A stretch of DNA of 17,375 nt from contig CAZWCX010000140.1 of assembly GCA_964632945.1 (NCBI GenBank), positions 1 through 17,375 on the forward strand, given 5' to 3'. The notes under the pieces were generated by a model, which ran no database searches, was not told where the DNA came from, and saw only the letters and a program-made list of their open reading frames with translations. Shown here piece by piece: positions 6,889 through 14,310 of the stretch; positions within the stretch are counted from its first letter, which is position 1, and the number at the start of each line of letters is the position of its first letter. Source of the DNA: CAZWCX01 sp964632945. GTDB lineage: Bacteria > Planctomycetota > MHYJ01 > WSZJ01 > CAZWCX01. A program made the position numbers and the translations under genes.

Positions 6889-9800
6889 ATGCCCATTCCC
6901 GCGGAGAGACTCTTCGGGAGAATCGCGGTGGCGCGGGGATTCGCCACCCAGGAGCAGATCCACCGGGCGTTGCGCCGGCAGGAAGCGGAGTCCCCTCCCC
7001 CGCCGCTCGGGGTGGTCCTCGTCGAAGAGGGCGTGCTCACCCACGAACAGGTGCTCACGCTGCTTGCCGACCAGGGCGCGGCGCTCGAGGTGCTCGACCC
7101 GCATACGGGGCGCCGGCGCGAGGCCTGGCGTCTCGGCGATCGCGCCCTTCAGCGCGGGCTCCTGACCGTCGAACAACTGAATCGCGCCTTGCGCGAGCAG
7201 GCGCGGCGCGAGGAGGCGCGTGGAACGGGGATTCTCCTCGGCGAGATCCTCGTGGATCAAGGGGTGATGTCGCGGGACGACCTGCAGCGGATTCTGGCGG
7301 AGCAGGAGGGGGTCGTCCGGGTCGCGGGTTCGCCGGCGCCAGGGGGGAACCGCACCGCTCCGGCGCCGACGGAGGCGGGCCACTTCCCCGGCGGGATGAA
7401 GACCCCGGGCGCGGGGGGCGGGCCACCGGTTTCGACCGACCGGAACCCGATTCCGACGGTGGCGGGGAACGGGCGGCAAGAGTCCGCGGATTCGGCGCAT
7501 TTCCCTCCTGCAGCGGAGGGGCCGGGTCGAGCCGCGGGAACCACGGCGCCCCGGTCGGCCCCGACCGAGGGGGAGCCGACGAGGCCTCCGGACCCTCCGG
7601 CAGCCGAGGGGGGGGTGCCGGCGGAAACCGTGCTGCTGCCGGAGCAGGTCGTGCCGGCGGCCTTCTCCACCGGGCGCCGGGTGGGCAAGTACGAACTCGT
7701 GCAGGAACTCGGCCGCGGCGGCGGCGGCGTGGTCTACAAGGCCTACCATTCCGAATTGCGCGCCCATTTCGCGCTCAAGGTCTTGCTCTCCGGCGACTAT
7801 GCCGATGATGGGGAACGGGCGCGCTTCCGTCTGGAGGCGCAGGCCGCCGCCCGCCTGCGTCATCCCGGCATCGTCCGCGTCCACGACCTCGGCATCGAGG
7901 AGGGGCGCGCCTACTTCGTCATGGAGTACATCGAGGGGATCTCCCTCGACAAGCTCATCGACGGATCCCCGACGAAGGGCTGGCCCGTCGCCGATGCCAT
8001 CCGGATGGTGCGCGAGGCGGCGGAGGCGATCCAGGCGGCCCATGACGAGGGCGTCATCCACCGCGATCTCAAGCCCGCGAACCTGATCCGCGACGCCTCG
8101 GGACGGGTTCGCGTCTCCGACTTCGGCCTGGCCAAGATCCGCGATCGCTCCGCGCCGGCAGCCCCCGCGACGCGGAGCGGAACGCTGATGGGCACGCCCC
8201 AGTACATGAGCCCGGAACAGGCGGACGGTCGGGTGCGGGAGGTCGATGAGCGGAGCGACGTCTACCAACTCGGCGCCATTCTGTACGAATTGCTCACGGG
8301 ACGGCCGCCGTATCAGGGATCGAGCGTGATGGAGGTCATCCTGCGGATCGCGCGGGAAGATCCTCCGCCGCCCCGTGTCTGGAATTCGCGCCTGCCCCCC
8401 GAGGCGGAGGCGATCTGCTGGAAGGCCCTGGCGCGCGAGAAGGGCCGGCGCTACGCGAGCGCGCGGGAGCTGGCCGAAGACTGCGCGCGGTTTCTCGCCG
8501 GCGAGGAAGTCCGCGCGCGCCCGGAGAGCCGCCCCCAACGCGTCCTGCGCTGGGCGCGGCTCCGACGGTGGCGCGTGGCGGGGGCCGCCGCCGTCGTCGT
8601 CGCGCTCCTGTTCGCCGCGGGCTTCGCCTGGCAGGCGAGCGCCGATCGCCGCGCCCGGGAGCGCGAACGCGAGGAGCGGAGCCGGCTGCAGTCGACCCTC
8701 CTGCGCGAACTCCAGGACAAGGCCGGCACCTTGGTGGCCGCGGCGCTGGAGATGCGCCGGGCCGGCCTGCCGCTCGACCGGGCGAAAAACCTGCTGCCCC
8801 GTCTGCAGGAGGCCGTGACGGAGGCCGACCGCGCGCTGCCCGACCGACCGGAGCCGCACCACCACCTCGGCCGCATGTACCGGGCGCTGATGCGATTTCC
8901 CGAGGCGCTCGCGGAGCAGCGAATCGCGCTGGCCCGGGACCCCGGATTCGTTCCCGCACGGTACGAGCAGGCGGTGCTGACCGCGCGCGCCCTCGGCGAT
9001 CGCGTGGACGTCCTGCGTCGCGAAGAGGATGTCGCCGCGTGGCGACGCCAATCCGGCAACCGCACCCGCGCAGACCGCGATTCCGATCTCGCCGGCCGGG
9101 TGGACGCCGACCCGGCCGCCCGGGAACTTCGCGAACGGCTTCTCATCGATCTCGAACGGCTGCTGGAGCGGCCGGATGTGCCGGAGTCCGGGCTCGATTG
9201 CCTCCTCGGACTCCGGATCGTCCACGGCGGTGGCGGCGACCCGGACGAGGCCCGCCGGCGCCTCGCCGCGGCGGTCGACAAAGACTCGGGACTCGAGGAG
9301 GCCTTCGAGGCCTGGGCCACCCTGGAAGAGAACTCGGGCCGCCGCGATCGCGCCATCGAAATCCTCGGCCGCGCCCTGGAAGCGGACCGGGGGTACGTGC
9401 CTTTCTGGATCCGTCGCGGACGTCTCGCGCGGAGCCTCGTCCCCTATTCGGATCGGTCGGCGCAGGACATCGACGCCCTCCTGGCGGCCTCCCGAAAGGA
9501 CCTCGACCAAGCCCTGCTGCTGGATCCAGGCTCGATCGACGCGCGATCGATGCGCTCGGTCCTCCATCTCGAGGCGGCCCGTCATGCGTTGCAGACCGGG
9601 CGGGATCCGGAACCCTTCCATCGGGATGCCGAGTCGGATCTCGTCACCCTCCTGGCCGCGGCGCCGAACGATCGGAACGCCCTGCAATACCTCACTGCGC
9701 TCCGCATCGGCATGGCCCGGCAGCGTGCCGATCGCGGAGAGGACCCCGGATCCGCCCTCGATGCCGCCGGCGAGACCGCCGATCGGACCGTCGCCCTCGA

Positions 9801-11436
9801 CGAGCGTTTTGCCTGGGGGCATGTCTGGCGCGGACAGGTCCACGCCACTCGAGGCGACCACGCGGCCGCGCATGGGCACGATCCCGTGCCGTCGTTTCGC
9901 GAGGCGGAGGGGGCCTTCAGCCGGGCCTTGGAAATCGACCCGAGCCTCGCGGATGCCTGGGCGGCGCGGGGGTCCGTACGGGGGCATTGGGCCGCCTTTG
10001 CGGCCCGACGGGGGAAGGAGAGCGACGAACGATTCGCGGCCGCGGAGCAGGATCTCGACGCCGCCTTGGAACGGACCGGGGACCTCGCGGAGCTGTGGCT
10101 GCAGCGCGGGAGCATCCGCGCCGCCTGGGCCCGCTCCCCCGCGGTCGCAAAGAGGGATCCGGAACCCCTCTATCTGCGCGCCCTCGCCGACTACGAGCGG
10201 GCGCACCTCCTCGCCCCCGCCCGCGCCGACGTGTGGGAACAGATCGGCGGCGTCCAGTTGGATCGGGCCGGACTCGCGATCCGACGCAGCGAGGATCCGA
10301 ACCCCCTGTGGGAACACTCGGTGCGCGCCTTCGAACGGGCCGCCGAACTCAACCCCCGCCTCGTGCAGGCGTGGACCTGGTTGGGGGGGATTCACTACAA
10401 CCGCGCCCTCTACGACCTCCATCACGGCAGGGACCCGATCCCCCGCTTCGAGGCGGCTCTCGGCCCCTATGGCAGGGCCCTCGAACTCAATCCCCAGGCA
10501 GCCAACGTGTGGGCGTATCGCGGCATGCTCCGGTACAAGTGGGCGTGGGTTCTCCGCGAAAACGCCACGGGAGACCCTGTTCCGCAATTGACCCTGGCGA
10601 TCGACGACCTTTCCCGATCCCTCGCCATCAACCCCGGATCCGCCGACGCCTGGGTCGCCCGCGCCATGAGCCACGAGGAGTGGGCCCGCGTTCTCGTTCG
10701 CGCCGGGCAAGATCCGATCGATCGGTTGCGGGCCGCCGTCTCGGACCTGGATTCCGCGATCGAGCGGGTGCCGAAAGTCTGGCGGGCCTGGATGCTGCGC
10801 GGCGACGTCCGCCGACAGATGGCCGCCCGGATGGAGGCGCGCGGCGAGCGGGACGAGGCGACGCGGATCTTGGCCGAGGGATGCGCGGACCTCGAAGCGG
10901 CGGTCCGACTGGCCCCCGGGTCGGGCGAAGCGCGAAAGATGAGGGGTCGCGCCTTCCACCAGCGCCGGGAGTGGGCCGCGGCGGCGAACGATTTCTCGGA
11001 GGGGCTGCGACTCGATCCCATCGACGCGGGCGGGGAGACCGGGCGACTGCTCGCCGACGCGCGGCGTCGCGAAGCGGCGCGCCGGATCGCGGCGGCGGCT
11101 CATGCCCGGGAGCTCGGGAATGGGGAGTTGGCCCGACTCGAACTTGCGGAAGGGATCCGGTGGGCGGAGATGCCGGGTGCGGTCTTGCGCCCCGAGGACC
11201 GCGAAGCCGTGCTTCCGGACGCCGTCCTCCACGAGGCGCGCCTCGCGCTCGCGCGACTTCTCACGACCGCATCCCCTCCGGGGGACGGGTCGGATCCGCG
11301 GGAGGAAGCCTTCCGACTCCTCCACACCGTCTTGAAGACCGGCGGCCGCACGCGCGCACAACTGGAGGAAGATCCTGCGCTGGCTCCCCTTCGCGAGGAT
11401 CCCCGCTGGCGACTCCTGCCGGCACAGGGGGAATGA
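6889..11436 (+). CDS. Giant membrane Ser/Thr protein kinase with MshEN-like N-terminus and extended-TPR C-terminus (1515 aa)
   Basis: This is a Hanks-type kinase of the PknB/planctomycete TPR class. Residues 8-139 hold four 24-residue motifs of the MshEN/GspE-N form xLGxxLxxxGhhxxxxLxxxLxxQ (8-31, 39-62, 81-104, 116-139). A Pro/Gly/Ala-rich linker of about 120 residues follows. The kinase domain (about 265-540) has the Gly-loop GRGGGGVVYKA, K297 in the ALKV segment, HRDLKPAN with catalytic D393, DFG at D411 and the MSPEQADG activation end. All residues needed for activity are present. One membrane span lies at about 563-583 (VAGAAAVVVALLFAAGFAW), so the kinase faces the cytosol and the following coiled stretch plus TPR region (about 590-1515) should be outside. 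Residues 976-1346 form eight 46-48-residue repeats. The ATG at 6889 has GAGG 6 nt upstream. The gene is probably monocistronic. Confidence 0.95.
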   Translation: MPIPAERLFGRIAVARGFATQEQIHRALRRQEAESPPPPLGVVLVEEGVLTHEQVLTLLADQGAALEVLDPHTGRRREAWRLGDRALQRGLLTVEQLNRALREQARREEARGTGILLGEILVDQGVMSRDDLQRILAEQEGVVRVAGSPAPGGNRTAPAPTEAGHFPGGMKTPGAGGGPPVSTDRNPIPTVAGNGRQESADSAHFPPAAEGPGRAAGTTAPRSAPTEGEPTRPPDPPAAEGGVPAETVLLPEQVVPAAFSTGRRVGKYELVQELGRGGGGVVYKAYHSELRAHFALKVLLSGDYADDGERARFRLEAQAAARLRHPGIVRVHDLGIEEGRAYFVMEYIEGISLDKLIDGSPTKGWPVADAIRMVREAAEAIQAAHDEGVIHRDLKPANLIRDASGRVRVSDFGLAKIRDRSAPAAPATRSGTLMGTPQYMSPEQADGRVREVDERSDVYQLGAILYELLTGRPPYQGSSVMEVILRIAREDPPPPRVWNSRLPPEAEAICWKALAREKGRRYASARELAEDCARFLAGEEVRARPESRPQRVLRWARLRRWRVAGAAAVVVALLFAAGFAWQASADRRAREREREERSRLQSTLLRELQDKAGTLVAAALEMRRAGLPLDRAKNLLPRLQEAVTEADRALPDRPEPHHHLGRMYRALMRFPEALAEQRIALARDPGFVPARYEQAVLTARALGDRVDVLRREEDVAAWRRQSGNRTRADRDSDLAGRVDADPAARELRERLLIDLERLLERPDVPESGLDCLLGLRIVHGGGGDPDEARRRLAAAVDKDSGLEEAFEAWATLEENSGRRDRAIEILGRALEADRGYVPFWIRRGRLARSLVPYSDRSAQDIDALLAASRKDLDQALLLDPGSIDARSMRSVLHLEAARHALQTGRDPEPFHRDAESDLVTLLAAAPNDRNALQYLTALRIGMARQRADRGEDPGSALDAAGETADRTVALDERFAWGHVWRGQVHATRGDHAAAHGHDPVPSFREAEGAFSRALEIDPSLADAWAARGSVRGHWAAFAARRGKESDERFAAAEQDLDAALERTGDLAELWLQRGSIRAAWARSPAVAKRDPEPLYLRALADYERAHLLAPARADVWEQIGGVQLDRAGLAIRRSEDPNPLWEHSVRAFERAAELNPRLVQAWTWLGGIHYNRALYDLHHGRDPIPRFEAALGPYGRALELNPQAANVWAYRGMLRYKWAWVLRENATGDPVPQLTLAIDDLSRSLAINPGSADAWVARAMSHEEWARVLVRAGQDPIDRLRAAVSDLDSAIERVPKVWRAWMLRGDVRRQMAARMEARGERDEATRILAEGCADLEAAVRLAPGSGEARKMRGRAFHQRREWAAAANDFSEGLRLDPIDAGGETGRLLADARRREAARRIAAAAHARELGNGELARLELAEGIRWAEMPGAVLRPEDREAVLPDAVLHEARLALARLLTTASPPGDGSDPREEAFRLLHTVLKTGGRTRAQLEEDPALAPLREDPRWRLLPAQGE
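9814..10926 (+). repeat. Eight tandem 46-48-residue extended TPR units inside the Ser/Thr kinase
   Basis: The units begin at WGHVWRG, DAWAARG, ELWLQRG, DVWEQIG, QAWTWLG, NVWAYRG, DAWVARA and RAWMLRG. Their lengths are 46, 46, 46, 46, 46, 47, 46 and 48 residues. Most share the pattern W-x2-RG, a helix with Trp/Ala, a GxDPxP-like turn, then A-x2-D/Y-x3-AL-x-hNP. This resembles a TPR (34 residues) with about 12 extra residues between helix A and helix B. A canonical 34-residue unit (EARKMRG to LRLDP) follows. The repetition is at the protein level; DNA identity between units is low, so it is old. Confidence 0.8.
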
Positions 11437-11460
11437 CCGGCGGCAGTGTTGCGCGGCCCG

Positions 11461-11476
11461 CTGACCCCCGGGTCAG
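11461..11476. terminator. Short dyad between convergent genes
   Basis: CTGACCC-CC-GGGTCAG (11461-11476) is a perfect 7-bp inverted repeat in the 36-bp gap between the convergent kinase and permease genes. It overlaps the permease stop codon (11473-11475). The 2-nt loop is tight and there is no U-tract on either side, so a terminator role is only a guess. Confidence 0.3.
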
Positions 11477-12195
11477 TCGAAGCGAATGTTGAATTGAGTC
11501 TCCAACCGGTCCAGCGACGACCGGAGGACGCACGGCGACAGCAGCGCAATCAGGAGCGGAACGGCAATCAACACGGCCTCCCAGGGGGCCGACCAGCCGA
11601 AAACCAGGAGGACTCCCACGGAGCAGACCATCGGGTAGAAAGCCACCGCCAGGGCGGCCAGCAGGGCGACCAGGTACGGAGTCCCGACCGGCGCAGGATA
11701 CCGGAGGAACAACCAGCAGCCCAGCCAGGCCCCTTGCGCCGCGAGCCCTGCCGCGCTCCAGGTGCCGGCCGACGCGAACCACAGTCCCCAAGCCACCGAA
11801 TCCCGCGCCGCTACCCATCCCGCCAGAAACCAGACGAACGGCACCACCATGTAAATCGCCCGCGCCGACGCTCCCCATGCAAGTCCGAAAAGAAAATCGC
11901 GACGGGAATAGGGGGTCAACAGGAACGACTCCAGCGTCCCGCGGTCGAGCTCCGCCCGGATCATGCCGGCCGCGCCGGCGGCCGCGTTGCAGCTGGCCTG
12001 GACGAGGAGGAGCGAACCGTACGTCACCGCCCGCTCGAACGTCAGCCATCGGAAGTCCGAGGTGCGGAACCAGAATCCGAGCGCCGCACCGATCCCCAGC
12101 GAGACGGCGAGCCATCGGATCCACTGGAACACGCTGGCGCGATCCGGGAACGTGGCGCCGACGCCATAGATGCGGGAAATCGCGGCGTCATTCAC
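11473..12195 (-). CDS. ABC-2-like membrane permease subunit (about 240 aa)
   Basis: This is a six-span integral membrane protein. Hydrophobic spans follow in order from WIRWLAVSLGIGAALGFWF, AVTYGSLLLVQASCNAAAG, AIYMVVPFVWFLAGWVAA, WSAAGLAAQGAWLGCWLFL, LVALLAALAVAFYPMVC to VLIAVPLLIALLSPCVL. Between spans 2 and 3, IRAELDRGTLESFLLTPYSRRDFLFG matches the E-R-x2-GTL-x3-LLTPhSR segment typical of ABC-2 type permeases (the coupling region contacting the ATPase). The GTG at 12195 is preferred because GGAGG lies 8 nt upstream. A GTG at about 12261 with AAGGGGG upstream is an alternative that adds about 22 residues. No ATP-binding subunit is adjacent, so it is an orphan in this window and the substrate is unknown. 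It converges on the Ser/Thr kinase gene. Confidence 0.78.
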   Translation of the reverse strand: MNDAAISRIYGVGATFPDRASVFQWIRWLAVSLGIGAALGFWFRTSDFRWLTFERAVTYGSLLLVQASCNAAAGAAGMIRAELDRGTLESFLLTPYSRRDFLFGLAWGASARAIYMVVPFVWFLAGWVAARDSVAWGLWFASAGTWSAAGLAAQGAWLGCWLFLRYPAPVGTPYLVALLAALAVAFYPMVCSVGVLLVFGWSAPWEAVLIAVPLLIALLSPCVLRSSLDRLETQFNIRFD

Positions 12196-12593
12196 CCTGG
12201 GATCCTCCCCCGGCTCGCGGACAGGGTGGTCGTGCCGAGACCGTTCATCGTCCACGCCCACGGTTCCACCCCCCTTCGGGGCAAGCGGGATCAAGCCTCG
12301 CCGGGAGTGGTTTGCGCGAATCAGGATACGGATCCTCCGGGAATCTGTCCAGGTGTCCAGCGGCGGAGGAGGAGGCAGGCGGTCGGCCGCGGACGGACGG
12401 GAAGGGACCCGGGGAGGACCCGGACAAATCGGGAGGAGCCGAGGCAGCCACCTTCCCGCGCAGCCCGCCCGGGAATGCGCCGCGAGTCGGATCCGCCCAC
12501 GCTGCGCGGGAAGCCTCGACTACGGCCCGGCAGGCCGTGCGGGAGCAATGCCCCGGGGAAAGCCGGGCCAATGGAGAGTCGTTTCCACCTGGA
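12196..12593. other. Intergenic region between the permease and the 78-aa protein
   Basis: This stretch holds the permease promoter and its leader. No other gene is supported. Frames on the plus strand continue as antisense shadows of the permease and have no ribosome-binding site. Confidence 0.55.
12323..12351 (-). promoter_or_regulatory. Probable promoter of the ABC-2-like permease
   Basis: On the minus strand the -35 TGGACA (12346-12351) is separated by 17 bp from the -10 TATCCT (12323-12328). A small dyad, AGGAT-ACGG-ATCCT (12323-12336 on the plus strand), overlaps the -10. The predicted leader is about 120 nt to the GTG at 12195. Confidence 0.5.
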
Positions 12594-12830
12594 TCAATGG
12601 CGGACCGACGGCGTCGGGGGCGCGTGGGGTGGCGAGGCCTTGCTCACGTTCCACATCAGACGGGAGAACTCGAACACGAGCAGAATCAGCATCAGGGACC
12701 CGAAGATCCAGAACGTCTTGTTCTGCCACCCGGGCTGCATCCAGTCCTCGACCGGCGGGTCTCCCGGCGCGTGGTCCTTGAAGTGCCACTCCTCCTGGGC
12801 GGGGGTCGTGGCAGCCTTGGTCGTTTGCAT
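12594..12830 (-). CDS. Small single-span membrane protein (78 aa), function unknown
   Basis: The ATG at 12830 has a strong GGGAGGTG site 4-5 nt upstream. The protein has a polar N-terminal half of about 38 residues (EEWHFKDHAPGDPPVEDWMQPGWQNK, described as a Trp- and Pro-rich acidic segment), one clear transmembrane helix at about 39-57 (FWIFGSLMLILLVFEFSRL) and a short Pro-rich, basic-ended tail. No family is recognised. The Trp-rich juxtamembrane segment and single helix suit an accessory subunit of a membrane complex, but nothing nearby identifies one. Longer in-frame sequence upstream to about 13241 lacks a ribosome-binding site and is low-complexity, so it is excluded. Confidence 0.7.
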   Translation of the reverse strand: MQTTKAATTPAQEEWHFKDHAPGDPPVEDWMQPGWQNKTFWIFGSLMLILLVFEFSRLMWNVSKASPPHAPPTPSVRH

Positions 12831-13103
12831 GATGCACCTCCCTGCAAGAGCCGATCTGCCTGGGATTGCCTCAAACCCCGTACCGCGACAGCGCGGTTCT
12901 GGATCTCGTTCCTTCCTCCGCGCCGGCCCGGAAAGCCGGTGCCGACGCGCCTCTTGGCCCTGAAGCAGACACCGATGCTGGCCCGGGTTCCGGCAGCGTC
13001 GCCTTCGCGTGACGGCTGTGCCGCTCCTGAACCAGGAAGGCGACAGGGAGACGCGCCCGGCGGCGGCGATGGCGGCCAGAGCGAGCACCCGAGCCCCATG
13101 CGC

Positions 13104-13139
13104 ATTCTCCCGCGTTCGGGGGGAGAATCCCCCCGAACG
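13104..13139. repeat. Overlapping, mutually exclusive inverted repeats
   Basis: A perfect 12-bp inverted repeat, CGTTCGGGGGGA-GAA-TCCCCCCGAACG, spans 13113-13139 with a 3-nt loop. A second repeat, ATTCTCCC (13104-13111) with GGGAGAAT (13121-13128), uses part of the same bases, so the two structures exclude each other. The element lies 30 bp upstream of the predicted promoter of the Sel1 gene. Confidence 0.65.
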
Positions 13140-13169
13140 GATCCTGGGACGGGTCATTCTCGATCCTTC

Positions 13170-13199
13170 TTGTCGGGGGCGATCCCCCATCGCTAGAAT
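13170..13199 (+). promoter_or_regulatory. Promoter of the Sel1-repeat gene with a dyad in its spacer
   Basis: The -35 TTGTCG (13170-13175) is separated by 18 bp from the -10 TAGAAT (13194-13199). The spacer carries a dyad, GGGGG-CGAT-CCCCC (13175-13188), starting on the last base of the -35, where a repressor would block polymerase. The leader is about 55 nt to the GTG at 13261. Confidence 0.6.
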
Positions 13200-13260
13200 C
13201 TTCCCCCGCCGTGGCCGCTGCGACGCCGCGGCCAGGTGCACCCTTTTGCGGGAGGCAAGC

Positions 13261-14154
13261 GTGAAAACCAGGACCCTGCGGATTCTCGGCTGCCTGGCGC
13301 TCTGGTCGGCCTGTCTGTGGGCCGACGAACTGCAGGATCTCCAGGCGGCCGCCGAGCGCGGGGATGCGAGCGCTCAATACCGGCTCGCGAACCGCTACCG
13401 GGACGGCGACGGCGTGGCCAGGAGCGAGTCCGCGGCGGTCCAGTGGTACCGTCGCGCGGCGGAACAGGACCATGGCGAAGCCCAGGTGAACCTCGCGACG
13501 ATGCTCCACGAGGGCCGCGGCGTCGAACCCGATGACGCGGAGGCGCTGCGCTGGAATCTCAGGGCGGCCGAGAAGGGGCTGTCGCTGGCGCAGGCGAACC
13601 TGGGAACGATGTACTTTGAAGGCCAAGGCACGGAAGTCGACTATCCGCGCGCGCAGGAGTGGTTTCGCAAGGCAGCGGACCAGGGAGAGCCGGGCGCGCA
13701 GTACAACCTCGCCTTCATGTATCTCGGCAACGGCATCCCCGCCGACTACGAACAGGCGCTCGCCTGGTTCCTCAAGGCGGCCGAACGCGGGCACGCGGGG
13801 GCGATGTACAACCTCGGCATCATGCACCGCGACGGGGTCGGCGTGATGCCGGACATGGCGAAGGCGATCGCGTGGTTGGAGCAGGCGGGCGCCCAAGGAG
13901 ACGGCGGCGCCCTGCACAACCTGGGGGTGATGTTCTTCCAGGGGGAAGGGGTCGACCCGGACGTCGAGCGGGGCATGGGGTACTTCCGCCGGGCGGCCGA
14001 CGCGGGCCACGCGGATGCCGAATTCAACCTCGGCGTGATCCACCTCAAAGGGATGGGTGTGCCGGAAGACCGGGAGGAAGCGATCCGATGGTTCCGCCGG
14101 GCGGCGGAACGGGGACATCCGAACGCGGTAAAGGTCCTCCAACAACTGCGGTGA
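13261..14154 (+). CDS. Exported Sel1-like repeat protein (297 aa)
   Basis: The GTG at 13261 is preceded by GGGAGG (13250-13255) 5 nt upstream. The product opens MKTRTLRILGCLALWSACLWADELQ, a signal peptide with cleavage likely after CLWA, so the protein is exported. Seven Sel1-like repeats of 36 residues follow, starting at AQYRLANRY, AQVNLATML, AQANLGTMY, AQYNLAFMY, AMYNLGIMH, ALHNLGVMF and AEFNLGVIH, with the usual G-x-G-V turn and AxxWFRKAAxxG second helix. The fourth repeat lacks one residue in its turn (LGNGI). The repeats run almost to the C-terminus (AVKVLQQLR), so the protein is a pure alpha-solenoid scaffold for protein contacts and has no catalytic domain. Partners are unknown. The upstream in-frame region lies across the predicted promoter and is not coding. 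Confidence 0.93.
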   Translation: MKTRTLRILGCLALWSACLWADELQDLQAAAERGDASAQYRLANRYRDGDGVARSESAAVQWYRRAAEQDHGEAQVNLATMLHEGRGVEPDDAEALRWNLRAAEKGLSLAQANLGTMYFEGQGTEVDYPRAQEWFRKAADQGEPGAQYNLAFMYLGNGIPADYEQALAWFLKAAERGHAGAMYNLGIMHRDGVGVMPDMAKAIAWLEQAGAQGDGGALHNLGVMFFQGEGVDPDVERGMGYFRRAADAGHADAEFNLGVIHLKGMGVPEDREEAIRWFRRAAERGHPNAVKVLQQLR

Positions 14155-14194
14155 TCTCCCGAGCCCCCGGCACTCACGCGGCCCGAATTCGTCG

Positions 14195-14224
14195 TTGCGG
14201 TGGAGGGACCGTTCTTCCTAGAAT
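14195..14224 (+). promoter_or_regulatory. Promoter of the VOC-family gene
   Basis: TTGCGG (14195-14200) is separated by 18 bp from TAGAAT (14219-14224), the same -10 and spacing as the Sel1 promoter. It lies 41 bp after the Sel1 stop, and the leader would be about 80 nt. Confidence 0.5.
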
Positions 14225-14310
14225 CCATCCGCCTCGCGCCCGCGGGGGGTGGCGGCACTTTCGCCGCCGCCGGGCCGCGTCGGCACCCACCCCAATCCGG
14301 GAGGACGACC

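Larger units (their letters stand above)
12831..13260. other. Divergent intergenic region between the 78-aa gene and the Sel1 gene
   Basis: This region contains a hairpin ACCGCG-ACAG-CGCGGT (12882-12897) in the probable leader of the leftward gene. It also holds a pair of competing inverted repeats (13104-13139) and a rightward promoter (13170-13199). No clear leftward promoter is seen. No gene is supported. Confidence 0.6.

Noticed and set aside
6391..11361. A 1656-codon open frame antisense to the Ser/Thr kinase gene
   Set aside because: It mirrors the kinase frame. GC-rich codons leave few antisense stops, the translation is Arg/Pro/Gly-rich with no domain, and the sense strand shows intact kinase and TPR motifs.
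8568..11492. A 974-codon plus-strand frame inside the kinase gene
   Set aside because: It is the +1 frame of the TPR region, with low-complexity Arg/Pro/Gly content and no ribosome-binding site.
11446..12963. A 505-codon plus-strand frame across the permease and 78-aa genes
   Set aside because: It is antisense to a clear six-span membrane protein and contains only Arg/Pro/Gln-rich sequence.
12871..14145. A 424-codon frame antisense to the Sel1 gene
   Set aside because: The regular Sel1 repeats are on the plus strand. The antisense translation inherits a false periodicity from them.
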